A stretch of 42,936 bases of DNA from JBGTLA01 sp041744375 (GCA_041744375.1 JBGTLA010000087.1:1-42936), one strand, 5' to 3'; shown: positions 16,509 through 24,885, counted from the stretch's first letter. Numbers and translations: made by a program. The notes: generated from the sequence alone by a model not told the origin.

Positions 16509-18221
16509 TCATCGCTGCACCGTGACCTTCTCGTCGACCGACAGGTACACCTCGTCGTTGGACTTCCCGGCCGGGACCATCGGGAACACCATCTCTTCGG
16601 GGTCGACGACCACCTCCACCACCACCGGCTTGTCGTCTGTGCCTAGAGCCTTTTCCAACGTCGGAGCCACCTCGTCGGGGCTGGACGCACGGAAGCCCCG
16701 GCACCCGAGGGCTTCGGCCAGCTTGACGTAGTCGACGCCGCCGCCCAGGTTCGAGGCCGAGTAACGCCCACCGTAGAACAGTCGCTGCCATTGGGTCACC
16801 ATCCCGTGGACCCCGTTGTTGAAGAGCACCACCTTCACCGGCAGCCCTTCCACTGCGGCGGTTATCAGCTCCTGGAAGGTCATTTGGAAGCAACCGTCGC
16901 CGTCGACGGCGATCACCAGGTCGTCGGGGTTGCCGGCTTTGGCGCCGATGGCGGCCGGAACCGCGAATCCCATCGTGCCCAGGCCTCCCGAGTTGATCCA
17001 GCGCCGTGGATCCTCGAACTTCCAGTACTGGCTGGCCCACATCTGGTGCTGGCCGACCCCAGAGACCACGGTGGCGTCTCCGCCGGTGAGTCGGTGCAGT
17101 TCCTCGATCACGTACTGGGGCTTGATGGGGCCATCCGGGCTCTGCTCGAAGCGCAGCGGGTGGTCGCGCTGCCAGCGTCGCAGAATTTCCATCCAGGGAT
17201 CTCGTTCGGGTACCTCCCGGTCGCCCCACGCTTCGATCAGCTGCTCGATGATGCGACGGGCGTCGCCGACGATGGGGACCTCGGCGTGTCGCACTTTGCC
17301 GATCTCGGCGGGGTCGACGTCGGCGTGGACGATGGTGGCCTCGGGGGCGAAATATGCCGGGTCGCCAGTGACGCGGTCGTCGAATCTGACGCCTATGGCC
17401 ACGATGAGGTCTGCTCTCTGCAGGGCGGTGATGGCCGTATAGGTTCCGTGCATTCCCGGCATGCCCAGTGCCAGCGGATGGCTGTCGGGAAAGGCTCCGC
17501 GACCCATCAACGTGGTCGTGACGGGCATGCCGGTTCGTTCGGCCAAGGCGCGCAACTCGGCGGCGGCGTTGGCCTTGATGATTCCCCCACCCACGTAGAG
17601 GATGGGCCGGCTGGCCCTCTCTATCAGGTCGGCCGCCTCACGGATGCGGGGGACGTGGCCGTTGACCGTCGGTTTGTAGCCGGCCATGGTCACGGGCCCG
17701 GGTTCGCTCCAGGAGGTGGGAGTGTTGAGGATGTCCTTGGGCAGATCGATCAACACCGGCCCCGGCCGTCCCGTGGCGGCGATGTGGAAGGCCTGATGGA
17801 CTATGTCGGGTATCTCGTCGGCGTCGGTGACGAAGTAGTTGTGTTTGGTGGCAGGCATCGTGATCCCGGTGGTGTACGCCTCCTGGAAAGCATCGTTGCC
17901 TACCGCACCGGTGGGTACCTGTCCGGTGATCGCCACCAGAGGGACCGAGTCCACCAGGGCATCGGCCAGCGGCGTGACGAGATTCGTCGCCCCCGGCCCG
18001 GAGGTGGCGATGCACACCCCGACCCGACCCGTTGCCCAGGCGTACCCTTCTGCCATGTGACCTGCGCCCTGCTCGTGGCGTGCGAGGACATGGCGGATGG
18101 GTGAGTCGTACAGAGTGTCGTAGGCGGGCAGGATGGCCCCTCCGGGTACGCCGAAGGCTATGTCGACGCCTTCGTGGACGAGGGCTTGGATGAGGATGTG
18201 GGCTCCGGTGTCTTGGCTCAT
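16509..18221 (-). CDS. ilvB: acetolactate synthase large (catalytic) subunit
   Basis: Thiamin-diphosphate enzyme that makes acetolactate or acetohydroxybutyrate, the first common step of valine, leucine and isoleucine synthesis. The 570-residue protein has the three domains of the family. The N-terminal Pyr domain has FGVPGGAILPAYDTL and the catalytic glutamate E50 in RHEQGAGHMAEG. The central FAD/domain region follows. The C-terminal PP domain has GDGCFQMTFQEL and VVLFNNGVHGMVTQWQ, the ThDP-Mg motif (about 440-470). The ATG at 18221 is preceded by AAGGCGA. The leader contains a peptide, hairpin and terminator, so transcription is probably controlled by attenuation. Confidence 0.96.
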   Translation of the reverse strand: MSQDTGAHILIQALVHEGVDIAFGVPGGAILPAYDTLYDSPIRHVLARHEQGAGHMAEGYAWATGRVGVCIATSGPGATNLVTPLADALVDSVPLVAITGQVPTGAVGNDAFQEAYTTGITMPATKHNYFVTDADEIPDIVHQAFHIAATGRPGPVLIDLPKDILNTPTSWSEPGPVTMAGYKPTVNGHVPRIREAADLIERASRPILYVGGGIIKANAAAELRALAERTGMPVTTTLMGRGAFPDSHPLALGMPGMHGTYTAITALQRADLIVAIGVRFDDRVTGDPAYFAPEATIVHADVDPAEIGKVRHAEVPIVGDARRIIEQLIEAWGDREVPERDPWMEILRRWQRDHPLRFEQSPDGPIKPQYVIEELHRLTGGDATVVSGVGQHQMWASQYWKFEDPRRWINSGGLGTMGFAVPAAIGAKAGNPDDLVIAVDGDGCFQMTFQELITAAVEGLPVKVVLFNNGVHGMVTQWQRLFYGGRYSASNLGGGVDYVKLAEALGCRGFRASSPDEVAPTLEKALGTDDKPVVVEVVVDPEEMVFPMVPAGKSNDEVYLSVDEKVTVQR

Positions 18222-18234
18222 GAGTTCGCCTTGG

Positions 18235-18284
18235 TCGCTGGGGTACGAAGTTGTCGCTGGGGTACGAAGTTGCAGGGGTACGAA
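18235..18284 (-). repeat. tandem TTCGTACCCC repeats in ilvB leader
   Basis: Read on the minus strand, TTCGTACCCC occurs three times (18284-18275, 18268-18259, 18249-18240) with periods of 16 and 19 nt. The last two belong to a 19-nt unit, AACTTCGTACCCCAGCGAC. The block lies between the attenuator terminator and the ilvB ribosome binding site, so it is transcribed only on read-through. It could bind a protein or be a recent duplication. No known motif was recognised. Confidence 0.75.
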
Positions 18285-18306
18285 AAAACCCTCCCGGTGG
18301 GGAGGG
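18283..18306 (-). terminator. intrinsic terminator of the ilvB attenuator
   Basis: On the minus strand CCCTCCC-CACC-GGGAGGG is followed directly by TTTTTT: a perfect 7-bp G/C stem, 4-nt loop and U-tract. It lies upstream of the ilvB start and downstream of the leader peptide, so it would end transcription before ilvB unless prevented. This is the only clear canonical intrinsic terminator I found in the window. Confidence 0.85.
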
Positions 18307-18312
18307 CAGGAA

Positions 18313-18342
18313 GACGCACACGCTATGAGGGGCGTGTACGTC
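18313..18342 (-). promoter_or_regulatory. attenuator hairpin after the leader peptide
   Basis: On the minus strand GACGTACACGC pairs with GCGTGTGCGTC over 11 bp, with one G-U pair, around the 8-nt loop CCCTCATA. The left arm starts inside the TGA stop codon of the leader peptide, so a ribosome at that stop would block it. The CCCTC in the loop can also pair with GAGGG of the terminator 3' arm. This suggests competing structures, but I could not define the antiterminator. Confidence 0.6.
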
Positions 18343-18373
18343 AGTCGATGATAAGTACGAGGTTGTGTTGCAT
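18341..18373 (-). CDS. ilvB leader peptide MQHNLVLIID
   Basis: A 10-codon ORF (ATG CAA CAC AAC CTC GTA CTT ATC ATC GAC TGA) whose middle encodes Leu-Val-Leu-Ile-Ile, exactly the end products of the pathway encoded downstream. It is followed by a hairpin and an intrinsic terminator before ilvB. This is the pattern of ribosome-mediated transcription attenuation known for ilv operons in enterobacteria and for ilvB in Corynebacterium. GTA and CTT are less common codons here, which would favour stalling. A -10-like element lies 10 nt upstream of the ATG, so the transcript may start only a few bases before the peptide. Confidence 0.8.
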   Translation of the reverse strand: MQHNLVLIID

Positions 18374-18383
18374 GTGCGGCTCC

Positions 18384-18411
18384 AGTATGCCATTCATCGG
18401 CGTCGGATCAA
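18384..18411 (-). promoter_or_regulatory. putative ilvB operon promoter
   Basis: TTGATC (18411-18406) and CATACT (18389-18384) are separated by 16 nt on the minus strand, a fair match to sigma-70-type -35 and -10 elements. It is placed just upstream of the leader peptide and would start the transcript within about 5 nt of the leader ATG. No other candidate in the 71-bp gap upstream of the leader looks better. Confidence 0.5.
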
Positions 18412-18444
18412 AACACCTGAAGGGGCGGTTGGCGCAGTCAGCAC

Positions 18445-20520
18445 TCACCCGCGGCCAAATCGCAGCTGGGTGAGAAGCTCCCCCGACTCGAGGTCGATGA
18501 CGGAGATCCCCGAGTAGCCCACCGCGTACACCACATCGCCTTTGACGACGGTACGCTGAGGCGCGAACCCACTGTCGGCTCCCGATTTTCCCTCGAAGAT
18601 CGGCAATGTGCGTGATCGGGAGAGAGTTCCGTCCGACCAGTCGACCACGATGAGCCCGTGACGCATCGTCTCGGTGAAATCTCCGCCCCGATCGGTACGC
18701 GACCACTCCCACCCCTCATAAGGCACGAGGGCGACGTCGCCGGCACGGGTGAAGGCCTTGTGGTCCCACTCGACGGCTGAGCTGATCCACCGTTCGACGT
18801 CCGCCCCAGGAAGGGGTCCGCCCGAGCCTGTTCCTGCCACACCGGTACCGTCGGGGCCGAGGGCATAGGTGCCAACGCGCAGCGGATCACGCGGGTCCGA
18901 CACGTCGAAGAGCGAGACCTGCAGCCCGTGGACCTGGCCTGTGTCGGGATCCGCATCCTGGCCCACACCGATCAGCTTTCCGTCGCCAACTGGGTGCAGG
19001 TAGGCCGAATACCCGGGGATCTTCAGCTCCCCGGTCATCTCAGGAGCGGTGGGCTCGGAGAGATCGAGGACATAGAGAGGGTCCGTCTGACGAAACGTCA
19101 CCACGTATCCCACGTCACCCATGAACCTCACCGACCGGATGGTCTCGGTCTCACCCAGCCCACCCACGACCCCCACCTCGACCAGACGCCTGCCCCGGGT
19201 CTCGAGCACAGTGACCTGTGAGACGGAGTCCTCGCCCCTGCCTCCCCACCAATCCGGCCCCGAGGTCGAAGCCACCCGCAGAAAACCCTCGTGCTCGTCC
19301 AAGGCGAACTGGTTCAGCAGGAACCCGTCGACGTCACCCGAGGCGCGGTACTCGATTTCTGTGTCCACCTCCGTGTCGAAGCGATGGACTCGGGTGACAT
19401 GAGTGTCGAATTGGCGGATTCCGTCGTCCATCTCGACAGGTTCGATCCACACCTGGGTGGCCACGTAGGTCCGGTCGGGTGTGGCATAGACGGTCGAACC
19501 AGATGCCACCACGGAGGCCGCTTGCCACGACTCGATGCCGGCTTCGAGAGCGAAGTCGAGGATGGAGAGCGTGCCCAACCCCGACGGTTCGGGGGGGACC
19601 AGGACGTCCTCGCACTCGACGGCTGTCCCCTCGCCGCCGGAGCCGGTCACGAAGTATGGCAACCAGTTGTCGATGGTCGAGGCCCGGACAACCGCGCGGT
19701 TGCGCTCCGTGGCCTCCCGCTCGGAGCGCAGACCCGACCCCTCTGGTGTCACCCATACCAGCCCGACCGGGCTCGCATTGAGGACGACCCGCAGATGGCC
19801 GGAGACCAACCGGGTGGAGACCAGCGACCCGTCGAGGGTGACGGTCTCTGACACGGTCGGCTCCGAACCATCGGAGACGTCGACCAGTGTCACCTGAACG
19901 AAGCTCGTCCCCACCGGCCAAATGACGTCCTCGGTGCTCAGGGGCTGAGGCCCACGCCCGGCGAGACCGAAGGCACCGCTCACCACGACCAGCTGATCGC
20001 CGTCGATCAACATCTCACCACCGCCTGTGTTGCGCCCGATGTCGACGGAGCCCAATTCCGCGACGGTGTCGCCGGCCGTGGAGAACACGCGAAGACGATT
20101 GTCGGTGAGAACGTACAGGCGGTCCCGGTCCGCTTTCACGTAATCGCCCTCGTCGACGCCCTCGACCTGGACGTTGGTCGAGGTCGGTTCTGCGCTCCCA
20201 CCGACCGACGATTGGCCGTCGTCGCTCGCAGTCTCGGCCGCTGTCGTCTCATCGACCAGCTCATAGGGGCCGTGGCCGCCGAGACCCCACGGCCCCACCT
20301 GCTCTAGCGCTTGCTCGATGAAATAGGCGAGCAAGGTGTCGCAACTGCCGGCGGTCCGCAGATCGGGGCCTTCCGACCGCAGCAACAGGCCAGCGGCAGT
20401 TGCGCTGTCCAATAGTGGCTGCGGGGTGACGGGAGGGGAGGTCGGGTGGGCACCCTCGCTGCCGGGAACGCACCCCATCAAGAGAATGACACCGACTACG
20501 ACTGCAGCAGCACGCTTCAT
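18445..20520 (-). CDS. secreted beta-propeller lipoprotein (PF09826-like)
   Basis: A 691-residue exported protein. The N-terminus MKRAAAVVVGVILLMGC is a lipoprotein signal with lipobox LMGC (lipid-anchored C17). After a low-complexity linker, the family signature NVQVEGVDEGDYVKADRDRL appears, as in the Beta_propel family of bacteria and archaea. Repeated blades follow, each with patterns such as VVVSGAFG, LVDVSDGSEP, SILDFALE, FMGDVGYVVTF and YVLDLSEPTAPE. The protein should sit on the outer face of the cytoplasmic membrane. Its function is unknown; family members are often described only as propeller proteins. It lies upstream of the ilv genes, with 71 bp between its stop and the ilvB leader. 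Confidence 0.85.
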   Translation of the reverse strand: MKRAAAVVVGVILLMGCVPGSEGAHPTSPPVTPQPLLDSATAAGLLLRSEGPDLRTAGSCDTLLAYFIEQALEQVGPWGLGGHGPYELVDETTAAETASDDGQSSVGGSAEPTSTNVQVEGVDEGDYVKADRDRLYVLTDNRLRVFSTAGDTVAELGSVDIGRNTGGGEMLIDGDQLVVVSGAFGLAGRGPQPLSTEDVIWPVGTSFVQVTLVDVSDGSEPTVSETVTLDGSLVSTRLVSGHLRVVLNASPVGLVWVTPEGSGLRSEREATERNRAVVRASTIDNWLPYFVTGSGGEGTAVECEDVLVPPEPSGLGTLSILDFALEAGIESWQAASVVASGSTVYATPDRTYVATQVWIEPVEMDDGIRQFDTHVTRVHRFDTEVDTEIEYRASGDVDGFLLNQFALDEHEGFLRVASTSGPDWWGGRGEDSVSQVTVLETRGRRLVEVGVVGGLGETETIRSVRFMGDVGYVVTFRQTDPLYVLDLSEPTAPEMTGELKIPGYSAYLHPVGDGKLIGVGQDADPDTGQVHGLQVSLFDVSDPRDPLRVGTYALGPDGTGVAGTGSGGPLPGADVERWISSAVEWDHKAFTRAGDVALVPYEGWEWSRTDRGGDFTETMRHGLIVVDWSDGTLSRSRTLPIFEGKSGADSGFAPQRTVVKGDVVYAVGYSGISVIDLESGELLTQLRFGRG

Positions 20521-20607
20521 GACTGTCTGACGTCATGGAGGTCGAGTTCGGATCCCGCTTTTTCGACGAATCCGGCGTTTCTCTCCGTCAGGTCGTCGGG
20601 CAGTCGT

Positions 20608-21120
20608 TCACACCGGTGCCGGGAACGACACGCCCACTCCGCCTCGGGTGTCGGCGCCGAAGCGCTCGATTTCGGCGTCGAGGTCGAGTGGCGCCAGCCG
20701 GCTACGGGCCTCGAGTACCTCTTCGTCGATGAGACCGGCCGGCACCAGCCAGCACACCTCGAACTCGAGGCCGTTGGGGTCCTTGCCGTAGAGCGCCTTG
20801 GTGGTGCCGTGGTCAGTGGCACCGACCAAGGCGTCGGCGCCGGCCAAGCGGGCAGCCATCTCCCGGAGAGTGGCCAGGGTGTCGACTTCCCAGGCCAGGT
20901 GATACAGGCCGACCGCCGTCCGTCCGGCCGGGGAGTCGGCGGCCGGGCCGATCTGGAACAGACCGAGGTCGTGGTCGTTGTCGCTGTCGGAGGCCTGGAG
21001 AAAAGCGGCTCCGGGCATCGTCATGACGCGGTCGAATCCGAGGACGTCTCGGTAGAAAGCCACGCTCTCGTCGAGGTCCCGTACGTAGAGGACGGCGTGG
21101 TTGAGGCGTGTGACTCCCAT
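20608..21120 (-). CDS. VOC family protein (glyoxalase/extradiol dioxygenase fold)
   Basis: A 170-residue protein with the VOC fold. The N-terminal module has RLNHAVLYVRDLDESVAFYRDVLGF with a metal-ligand-type histidine, then GLYHLAWEVDTLATLREM and the final YGKDPNGLEFEVCWLVP with its glutamate. The order resembles catechol 2,3-dioxygenase-type and related single-domain enzymes. The ATG at 21120 has AGGAG five bases upstream, which fixes the start; the frame continues 18 codons further upstream without support. The last 35 residues (IDEEVLEARSRLAPLDL onward) are an extra tail. The substrate is unknown. The next gene upstream is an MFS transporter on the same strand, 68 bp away. Confidence 0.85.
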   Translation of the reverse strand: MGVTRLNHAVLYVRDLDESVAFYRDVLGFDRVMTMPGAAFLQASDSDNDHDLGLFQIGPAADSPAGRTAVGLYHLAWEVDTLATLREMAARLAGADALVGATDHGTTKALYGKDPNGLEFEVCWLVPAGLIDEEVLEARSRLAPLDLDAEIERFGADTRGGVGVSFPAPV

Positions 21121-21188
21121 GGGGCTCCTGTGGCGTTCTCGGGCTGGGATCGAGCTGTGCGGACGCGTCAACAAGCCGGCGCGGGCGG

Positions 21189-22334
21189 CTATTCCGTGGC
21201 GTGTCGGTCCAAGACGACGAAGACGGCGGTGCCTAGGCCCAAGGTGATGGCCACGCCACCGAAGGCGGGTCCATATCCGGCCCTGTCTATCACCAGTCCC
21301 ACGATGGGGGCGATCGTGAGAAGGGCGATGTCGAAGATGGATGTGAACATGGCGATGGCCGAACCCCGCTCGGAGCCACGCGCTCGCGATACGACCTGGC
21401 TCGACAAGATGGGAAACACCACTCCGTGAGCCGCGCCCAGGAGAGCTGCCCCGACCAGCAGGATGCCGGTCGAGTGGGCGATCGCCACCAGGCCGAGCCC
21501 GGCGGCCTGGGTTGAGATGGCCACGACGGTGACGAGCCGGTGGGGAAGTCGGTCATAGCGACGCCCCCCGATCAGCCGGGTGGCGATGGCGATGGAGCCG
21601 TACACGGCGAAGAAACCCCCGAGGGTCGTCACCGGTCGGGCGTTGATGTAGGTGCGCATGAACGTGAACATCACCTCCATGCCGATCGAGAACATGAAAG
21701 TGATCCACCACAGAGGGAGCAGGTCGCGTTGCGCGACGACCGCCCAGAAGCTGCGGCGGGGTCGCGACCCGAGGAGCGGGAGCAGGGGAAGACGCCACAC
21801 CAGCACCCACGAAATGGTTCCCGACGCGGCTGCCGCCACGAGCAGACCCGGATAGTCGGCGAAAGAGATGAGAGCGTCTCCAGCCAGGTTGGCAACGGTG
21901 ATCGGGATCAGCCCCGACAACCCGAACACCGCCAACCCCTGGGTACGCAACTCGGGAGGCAGGCTGTCCGCTGCGTAGGCGAGCAGCGCCGTGAAGAGCA
22001 CGATCTGGAGGACTCTCTGGGCGAGGAAGGGGAGCCACAGGGCGATTCCCGTCTCGTCGACCAAAGACAGGGCGAGGGTGGCGGCGACGTTGAGAATGCC
22101 GGCGGCGCGCAACACCGTGCGGCGGTGGATGACGTCGAGCAGCCGACCAAACCACGGCCGTAACAAGAGGGCGGCGAGAGCGGATACCGAGTAGGCGACT
22201 CCGATGCCTGCTTCCCCGACGCCCAGCTGTTGGAGACGCCCGGGGAGATTGACGAGCAGGAAGAATGCTGTCTCTTGGAAGAACCCGATGACCCACACGG
22301 TCGCGTAAGGAGCGGTGGAAAACAGTCGACGCAT
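21189..22334 (-). CDS. MFS transporter
   Basis: A 381-residue inner-membrane protein with about 12 hydrophobic helices in two halves. The family loop between helices 2 and 3 is visible as RPWFGRLLDVIHRRTVLRAAG, and similar loop residues recur in the second half (GGRRYDRLPHRLV). It is the size of small drug/sugar-type MFS efflux proteins. I start at ATG 22334 because the longer frame overlaps the divergent NYN gene and its N-terminal 87 residues are not hydrophobic. The substrate cannot be predicted. The VOC gene follows on the same strand, so a resistance or catabolic pair is possible but unproven. Confidence 0.87.
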   Translation of the reverse strand: MRRLFSTAPYATVWVIGFFQETAFFLLVNLPGRLQQLGVGEAGIGVAYSVSALAALLLRPWFGRLLDVIHRRTVLRAAGILNVAATLALSLVDETGIALWLPFLAQRVLQIVLFTALLAYAADSLPPELRTQGLAVFGLSGLIPITVANLAGDALISFADYPGLLVAAAASGTISWVLVWRLPLLPLLGSRPRRSFWAVVAQRDLLPLWWITFMFSIGMEVMFTFMRTYINARPVTTLGGFFAVYGSIAIATRLIGGRRYDRLPHRLVTVVAISTQAAGLGLVAIAHSTGILLVGAALLGAAHGVVFPILSSQVVSRARGSERGSAIAMFTSIFDIALLTIAPIVGLVIDRAGYGPAFGGVAITLGLGTAVFVVLDRHATE

Positions 22335-22373
22335 GAGCGACGGCAACGCTACCGGGACGCCGACGACGTCCAG

Positions 22374-22379
22374 TACCGT
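22374..22379 (+). promoter_or_regulatory. putative -10 (TACCGT), leaderless start of NYN gene
   Basis: TACCGT ends 6 nt before the ATG at 22386. There is no properly spaced Shine-Dalgarno, so transcription would start at or next to the start codon. Confidence 0.45.
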
Positions 22380-22385
22380 CAAGGG

Positions 22386-23585
22386 ATGGATTGGGACAAG
22401 CCCCGCATGGATCTGCTTCGACCGGCTGCGGACTTGCTCCGGGCGGCTCTGCGCCACATGGAGGATGAAGCGGTTCCGGCCAACTTGAGGACCGTGGCCG
22501 ACAGCTCGGCTCGGCGGCTGCCACCCCCCCTCCTGCGACGGGCACTCGGTGAACTGGAAAGGTCGGAATGGCTGCGACAGGAGACGATCGCCCACTCACC
22601 CGCCGAGAAGGGCTCTGCCGCCGCCTTGTTCCTGGAGCGCCCACGCGGCTGGAAGGCGAAGCTCGAAGAGCTCGTCGAAGCCGCCGACATTCGCCGGAGG
22701 GTGAATGAAGGCGCGGCCCTCGAGCGCCGACTGGCCGAGGCGCTGGCGACGATCGACCGTTTGGAAGAGAGGACCTCCCGGCTGCAACGTGAGATCAGCG
22801 AGGCGCGAGAACACGCGACGGAACGTAACCGTCACCAGATCGCGACCGCCGAGTCGGCGCGGCAGAGAGCCGAGGAAGAGGCGGCCCGAAACTCCCGGGC
22901 GGTCGCTCAGGCCGCCGAAGAGCACGCCCTCCTCGAATCCCGCCTCGCACAGGCCGAGGCGCGCGTGGAGGCTTTGCGCCAGCTCCTGGAGAAAGAGAGG
23001 CGTGCCTCTCTCCCAGTCGAGGACACGAAGTCCCGCCGCGGTTGGTTCCCGTCTGACCCCAAGGGCATGGCCACGGAGCTGGATCGAATCGCAGCGGCGA
23101 TCACGCGCCTTCCTCCAGATCCTCGAGTAACTGCGGCGAGGCCGCAACGTCCGAACATACGGCTCCCCGACGGGATGCGCCCGGACCGACCGGAGGCTGT
23201 GAGTTGGCTCGCCCCGAAGGCACCGAACTGGCTGATCGACGGCTACAACGTCGCCTTCCATCTCGCATCGAGCCCAGACGCCACCACCCGGGCCCGGGTG
23301 CTGGCGGGGGCGGCGCGGCTGGTGTCGTTGGGTGGGCCGGGTTCACTGGCCTCGGTAGTGTTCGATTCGGCCGTCGAAGAGTCGTCGGAGCCGGTCGATC
23401 GACGGGTGCGAATGGTCTACTCGGAGTCGGCGGACGAATGGATCTTGCAGCGAGCCGGTCCGGGTGATGTCGTGGTGTCCTCCGACCGGCGGGTGCGGGA
23501 TGGAGCCGAACAATCGGGAGCGTTGGGCTTGTGGTCCGAAGCCCTGGTCGGGTGGATGGTTGGTTCCCCACACGGGGCCGGGTGA
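22386..23585 (+). CDS. NYN-domain (YacP-like) RNA-binding protein with coiled coil
   Basis: A 399-residue protein. The N-terminal 90 residues are helical, followed by a long coiled coil (about 105-220; repeated ALERRLAEALATIDRLEERT-type heptads). The C-terminal domain from about 280 is a YacP-type NYN/PIN nuclease: NWLIDGYNVAFHL, VVFDSAVEE, VYSESADEWIL and VVVSSDRRVRDGAEQSG hold the conserved aspartates. Related YacP/Rae1 is a ribosome-associated endoribonuclease in Bacillus; similar long proteins with a coiled coil are found in actinobacteria. The start at 22386 has no good Shine-Dalgarno but TACCGT lies 6 nt upstream. ATG 22407 is an alternative. It is divergent from the MFS gene. Confidence 0.82.
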   Translation: MDWDKPRMDLLRPAADLLRAALRHMEDEAVPANLRTVADSSARRLPPPLLRRALGELERSEWLRQETIAHSPAEKGSAAALFLERPRGWKAKLEELVEAADIRRRVNEGAALERRLAEALATIDRLEERTSRLQREISEAREHATERNRHQIATAESARQRAEEEAARNSRAVAQAAEEHALLESRLAQAEARVEALRQLLEKERRASLPVEDTKSRRGWFPSDPKGMATELDRIAAAITRLPPDPRVTAARPQRPNIRLPDGMRPDRPEAVSWLAPKAPNWLIDGYNVAFHLASSPDATTRARVLAGAARLVSLGGPGSLASVVFDSAVEESSEPVDRRVRMVYSESADEWILQRAGPGDVVVSSDRRVRDGAEQSGALGLWSEALVGWMVGSPHGAG

Positions 23586-23594
23586 ACGTTCGGC

Positions 23595-23612
23595 ATCGAG
23601 GTTTTCCTCGAT
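23595..23612 (+). promoter_or_regulatory. perfect inverted repeat upstream of NDH-2 gene
   Basis: ATCGAGG-TTTT-CCTCGAT, 7-bp arms with a 4-nt spacer. It ends where the putative -10 (TACCAT, 23612-23617) begins and 12 nt before the start codon. It could be an operator, or a hairpin ending the NYN transcript, although no U-tract follows. Confidence 0.35.
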
Positions 23613-23617
23613 ACCAT
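23612..23617 (+). promoter_or_regulatory. putative -10 (TACCAT), leaderless start of NDH-2 gene
   Basis: TACCAT ends 7 nt before the ATG at 23625, and there is no Shine-Dalgarno in the 5' flank. The hexamer directly adjoins the inverted repeat at 23595-23612. Confidence 0.4.
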
Positions 23618-23624
23618 CGATGTC

Positions 23625-24860
23625 ATGCGTCCGTCAGTGATCATCCTCGGTGGGGGTTTTGCCGGGTTGACCGTGGCGAAGGCTCTCGACGACAAAGCGA
23701 AGGTCACGGTCGTGTCCGACCAGAACTTCCTGCTTTTCACACCCATGCTGGCCGAGGTGGCCGCCGGAGACCTCGACCCGCGCCACATCGTGACTCCTGT
23801 TCGCGAGATCGCTCCACGGGCGAGAGTCGTAGCGGGCAGAGTCTCCTCGGTTGACGTCGAGACCCACTCGGTCAAGGTCGATCGCCCTTTCGGCCTCGAT
23901 CCTCTCGAGCTTCGCGCCGATGCTCTCGTGGTGGCGCTCGGGTCGGTACCGGCGACTCTCGGGATCGACGGGGTCGAAGACTGGGCACTCGCCTTCAAGA
24001 CGATCGGCGATGCACTACGCATACGCAATCGCGTGCTGGCCCTGCTCGAGTCTGCCTCCGATGAAACCGATCCGGCGTTGACGCATTTGGCCATAGTCGG
24101 TGCCGGATACTCGGGCGCCGAGCTGGCGGCTGCCATGGCCGATTTCATCGGCTCGGCTGCTCGGCGCTACTTCCCGTCGGCTCCCCGCCCACGGGTGACA
24201 TTGATCGATGCCCTCGATCGAGTCGCTCCTACCCTCCCCGCCCGCTTGTCGGCTGCCGCCGAGCGCGCCCTCTCCCGGCGCGGCGTCGACGTGGTGCTGG
24301 GCGAGAAGGTCCGTGCCATCACATCAAACGGGCTGGAGCTCGAGTCGGGCCGTTCCATCGACGCCCGCACCGTGGTCTGGTCGGCCGGTGTGCGCCCCCA
24401 CCCGCTGGCCGCAGAAATGGGGCTGGGTCTGGAAAAGGGGCGGATCGTCGTCGATGGTCGGCTCCAGGCCGCTCCGGGAGTGTTCGCCCTGGGTGACATC
24501 GCCGCCGTACCGGACGGGCGCGGCAAGATGTCACCTCCCACGGCACAGTTCGCTCTGCGCCAGGGCCGTTACCTGGGGCACAACCTCACCCGTGTTCTCT
24601 CTGGTCGACGGGCACCGGACTTTCGCTACCGCACCATGGGTGAATTGGTGTCGCTCGGGCATCGGAACGCAGTGGGCCTGGTCATGGGCCTACCCGTCTC
24701 GGGTTTTATCGGCTGGTTCGCATGGAGGAGTTATTACCTGCGCCGGCTCCCCAGCTGGCTACGCAAGACACGGGTCGCCATGGATTGGACGCTCGATTTG
24801 TTGTTTCCCCCCGACGTGTCGGCCCTTCCATCGACGGATCTGGGCCCACAGGCAGACTGA
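23625..24860 (+). CDS. type II NADH dehydrogenase / NAD(P)/FAD-dependent oxidoreductase
   Basis: A 411-residue flavoprotein that resembles type II NADH:quinone oxidoreductases, which pass electrons from NADH to quinone without pumping protons. SVIILGGGFAGLTVAKAL at the N-terminus is the FAD-binding Rossmann motif. LAIVGAGYSGAELAAAMADF (about 152-171) is the NADH-binding motif. GVFALGDIAAVPD is the second FAD contact, followed by PPTAQFALRQGRYLG. The C-terminus has a hydrophobic segment (GLVMGLPVSGFIGWFAWRSY) and an amphipathic stretch suited to peripheral membrane binding. Other members of the family reduce sulfide or ferredoxin, so ndh is likely but not certain. Confidence 0.85.
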   Translation: MRPSVIILGGGFAGLTVAKALDDKAKVTVVSDQNFLLFTPMLAEVAAGDLDPRHIVTPVREIAPRARVVAGRVSSVDVETHSVKVDRPFGLDPLELRADALVVALGSVPATLGIDGVEDWALAFKTIGDALRIRNRVLALLESASDETDPALTHLAIVGAGYSGAELAAAMADFIGSAARRYFPSAPRPRVTLIDALDRVAPTLPARLSAAAERALSRRGVDVVLGEKVRAITSNGLELESGRSIDARTVVWSAGVRPHPLAAEMGLGLEKGRIVVDGRLQAAPGVFALGDIAAVPDGRGKMSPPTAQFALRQGRYLGHNLTRVLSGRRAPDFRYRTMGELVSLGHRNAVGLVMGLPVSGFIGWFAWRSYYLRRLPSWLRKTRVAMDWTLDLLFPPDVSALPSTDLGPQAD

Positions 24861-24885
24861 GATCAAATCGGTCACAGGGGTTCGA

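Noticed and set aside
18222..18444. T-box or other riboswitch before ilvB
   Set aside because: No T-box sequence or specifier stem seen; the leader peptide plus terminator explain the region better.
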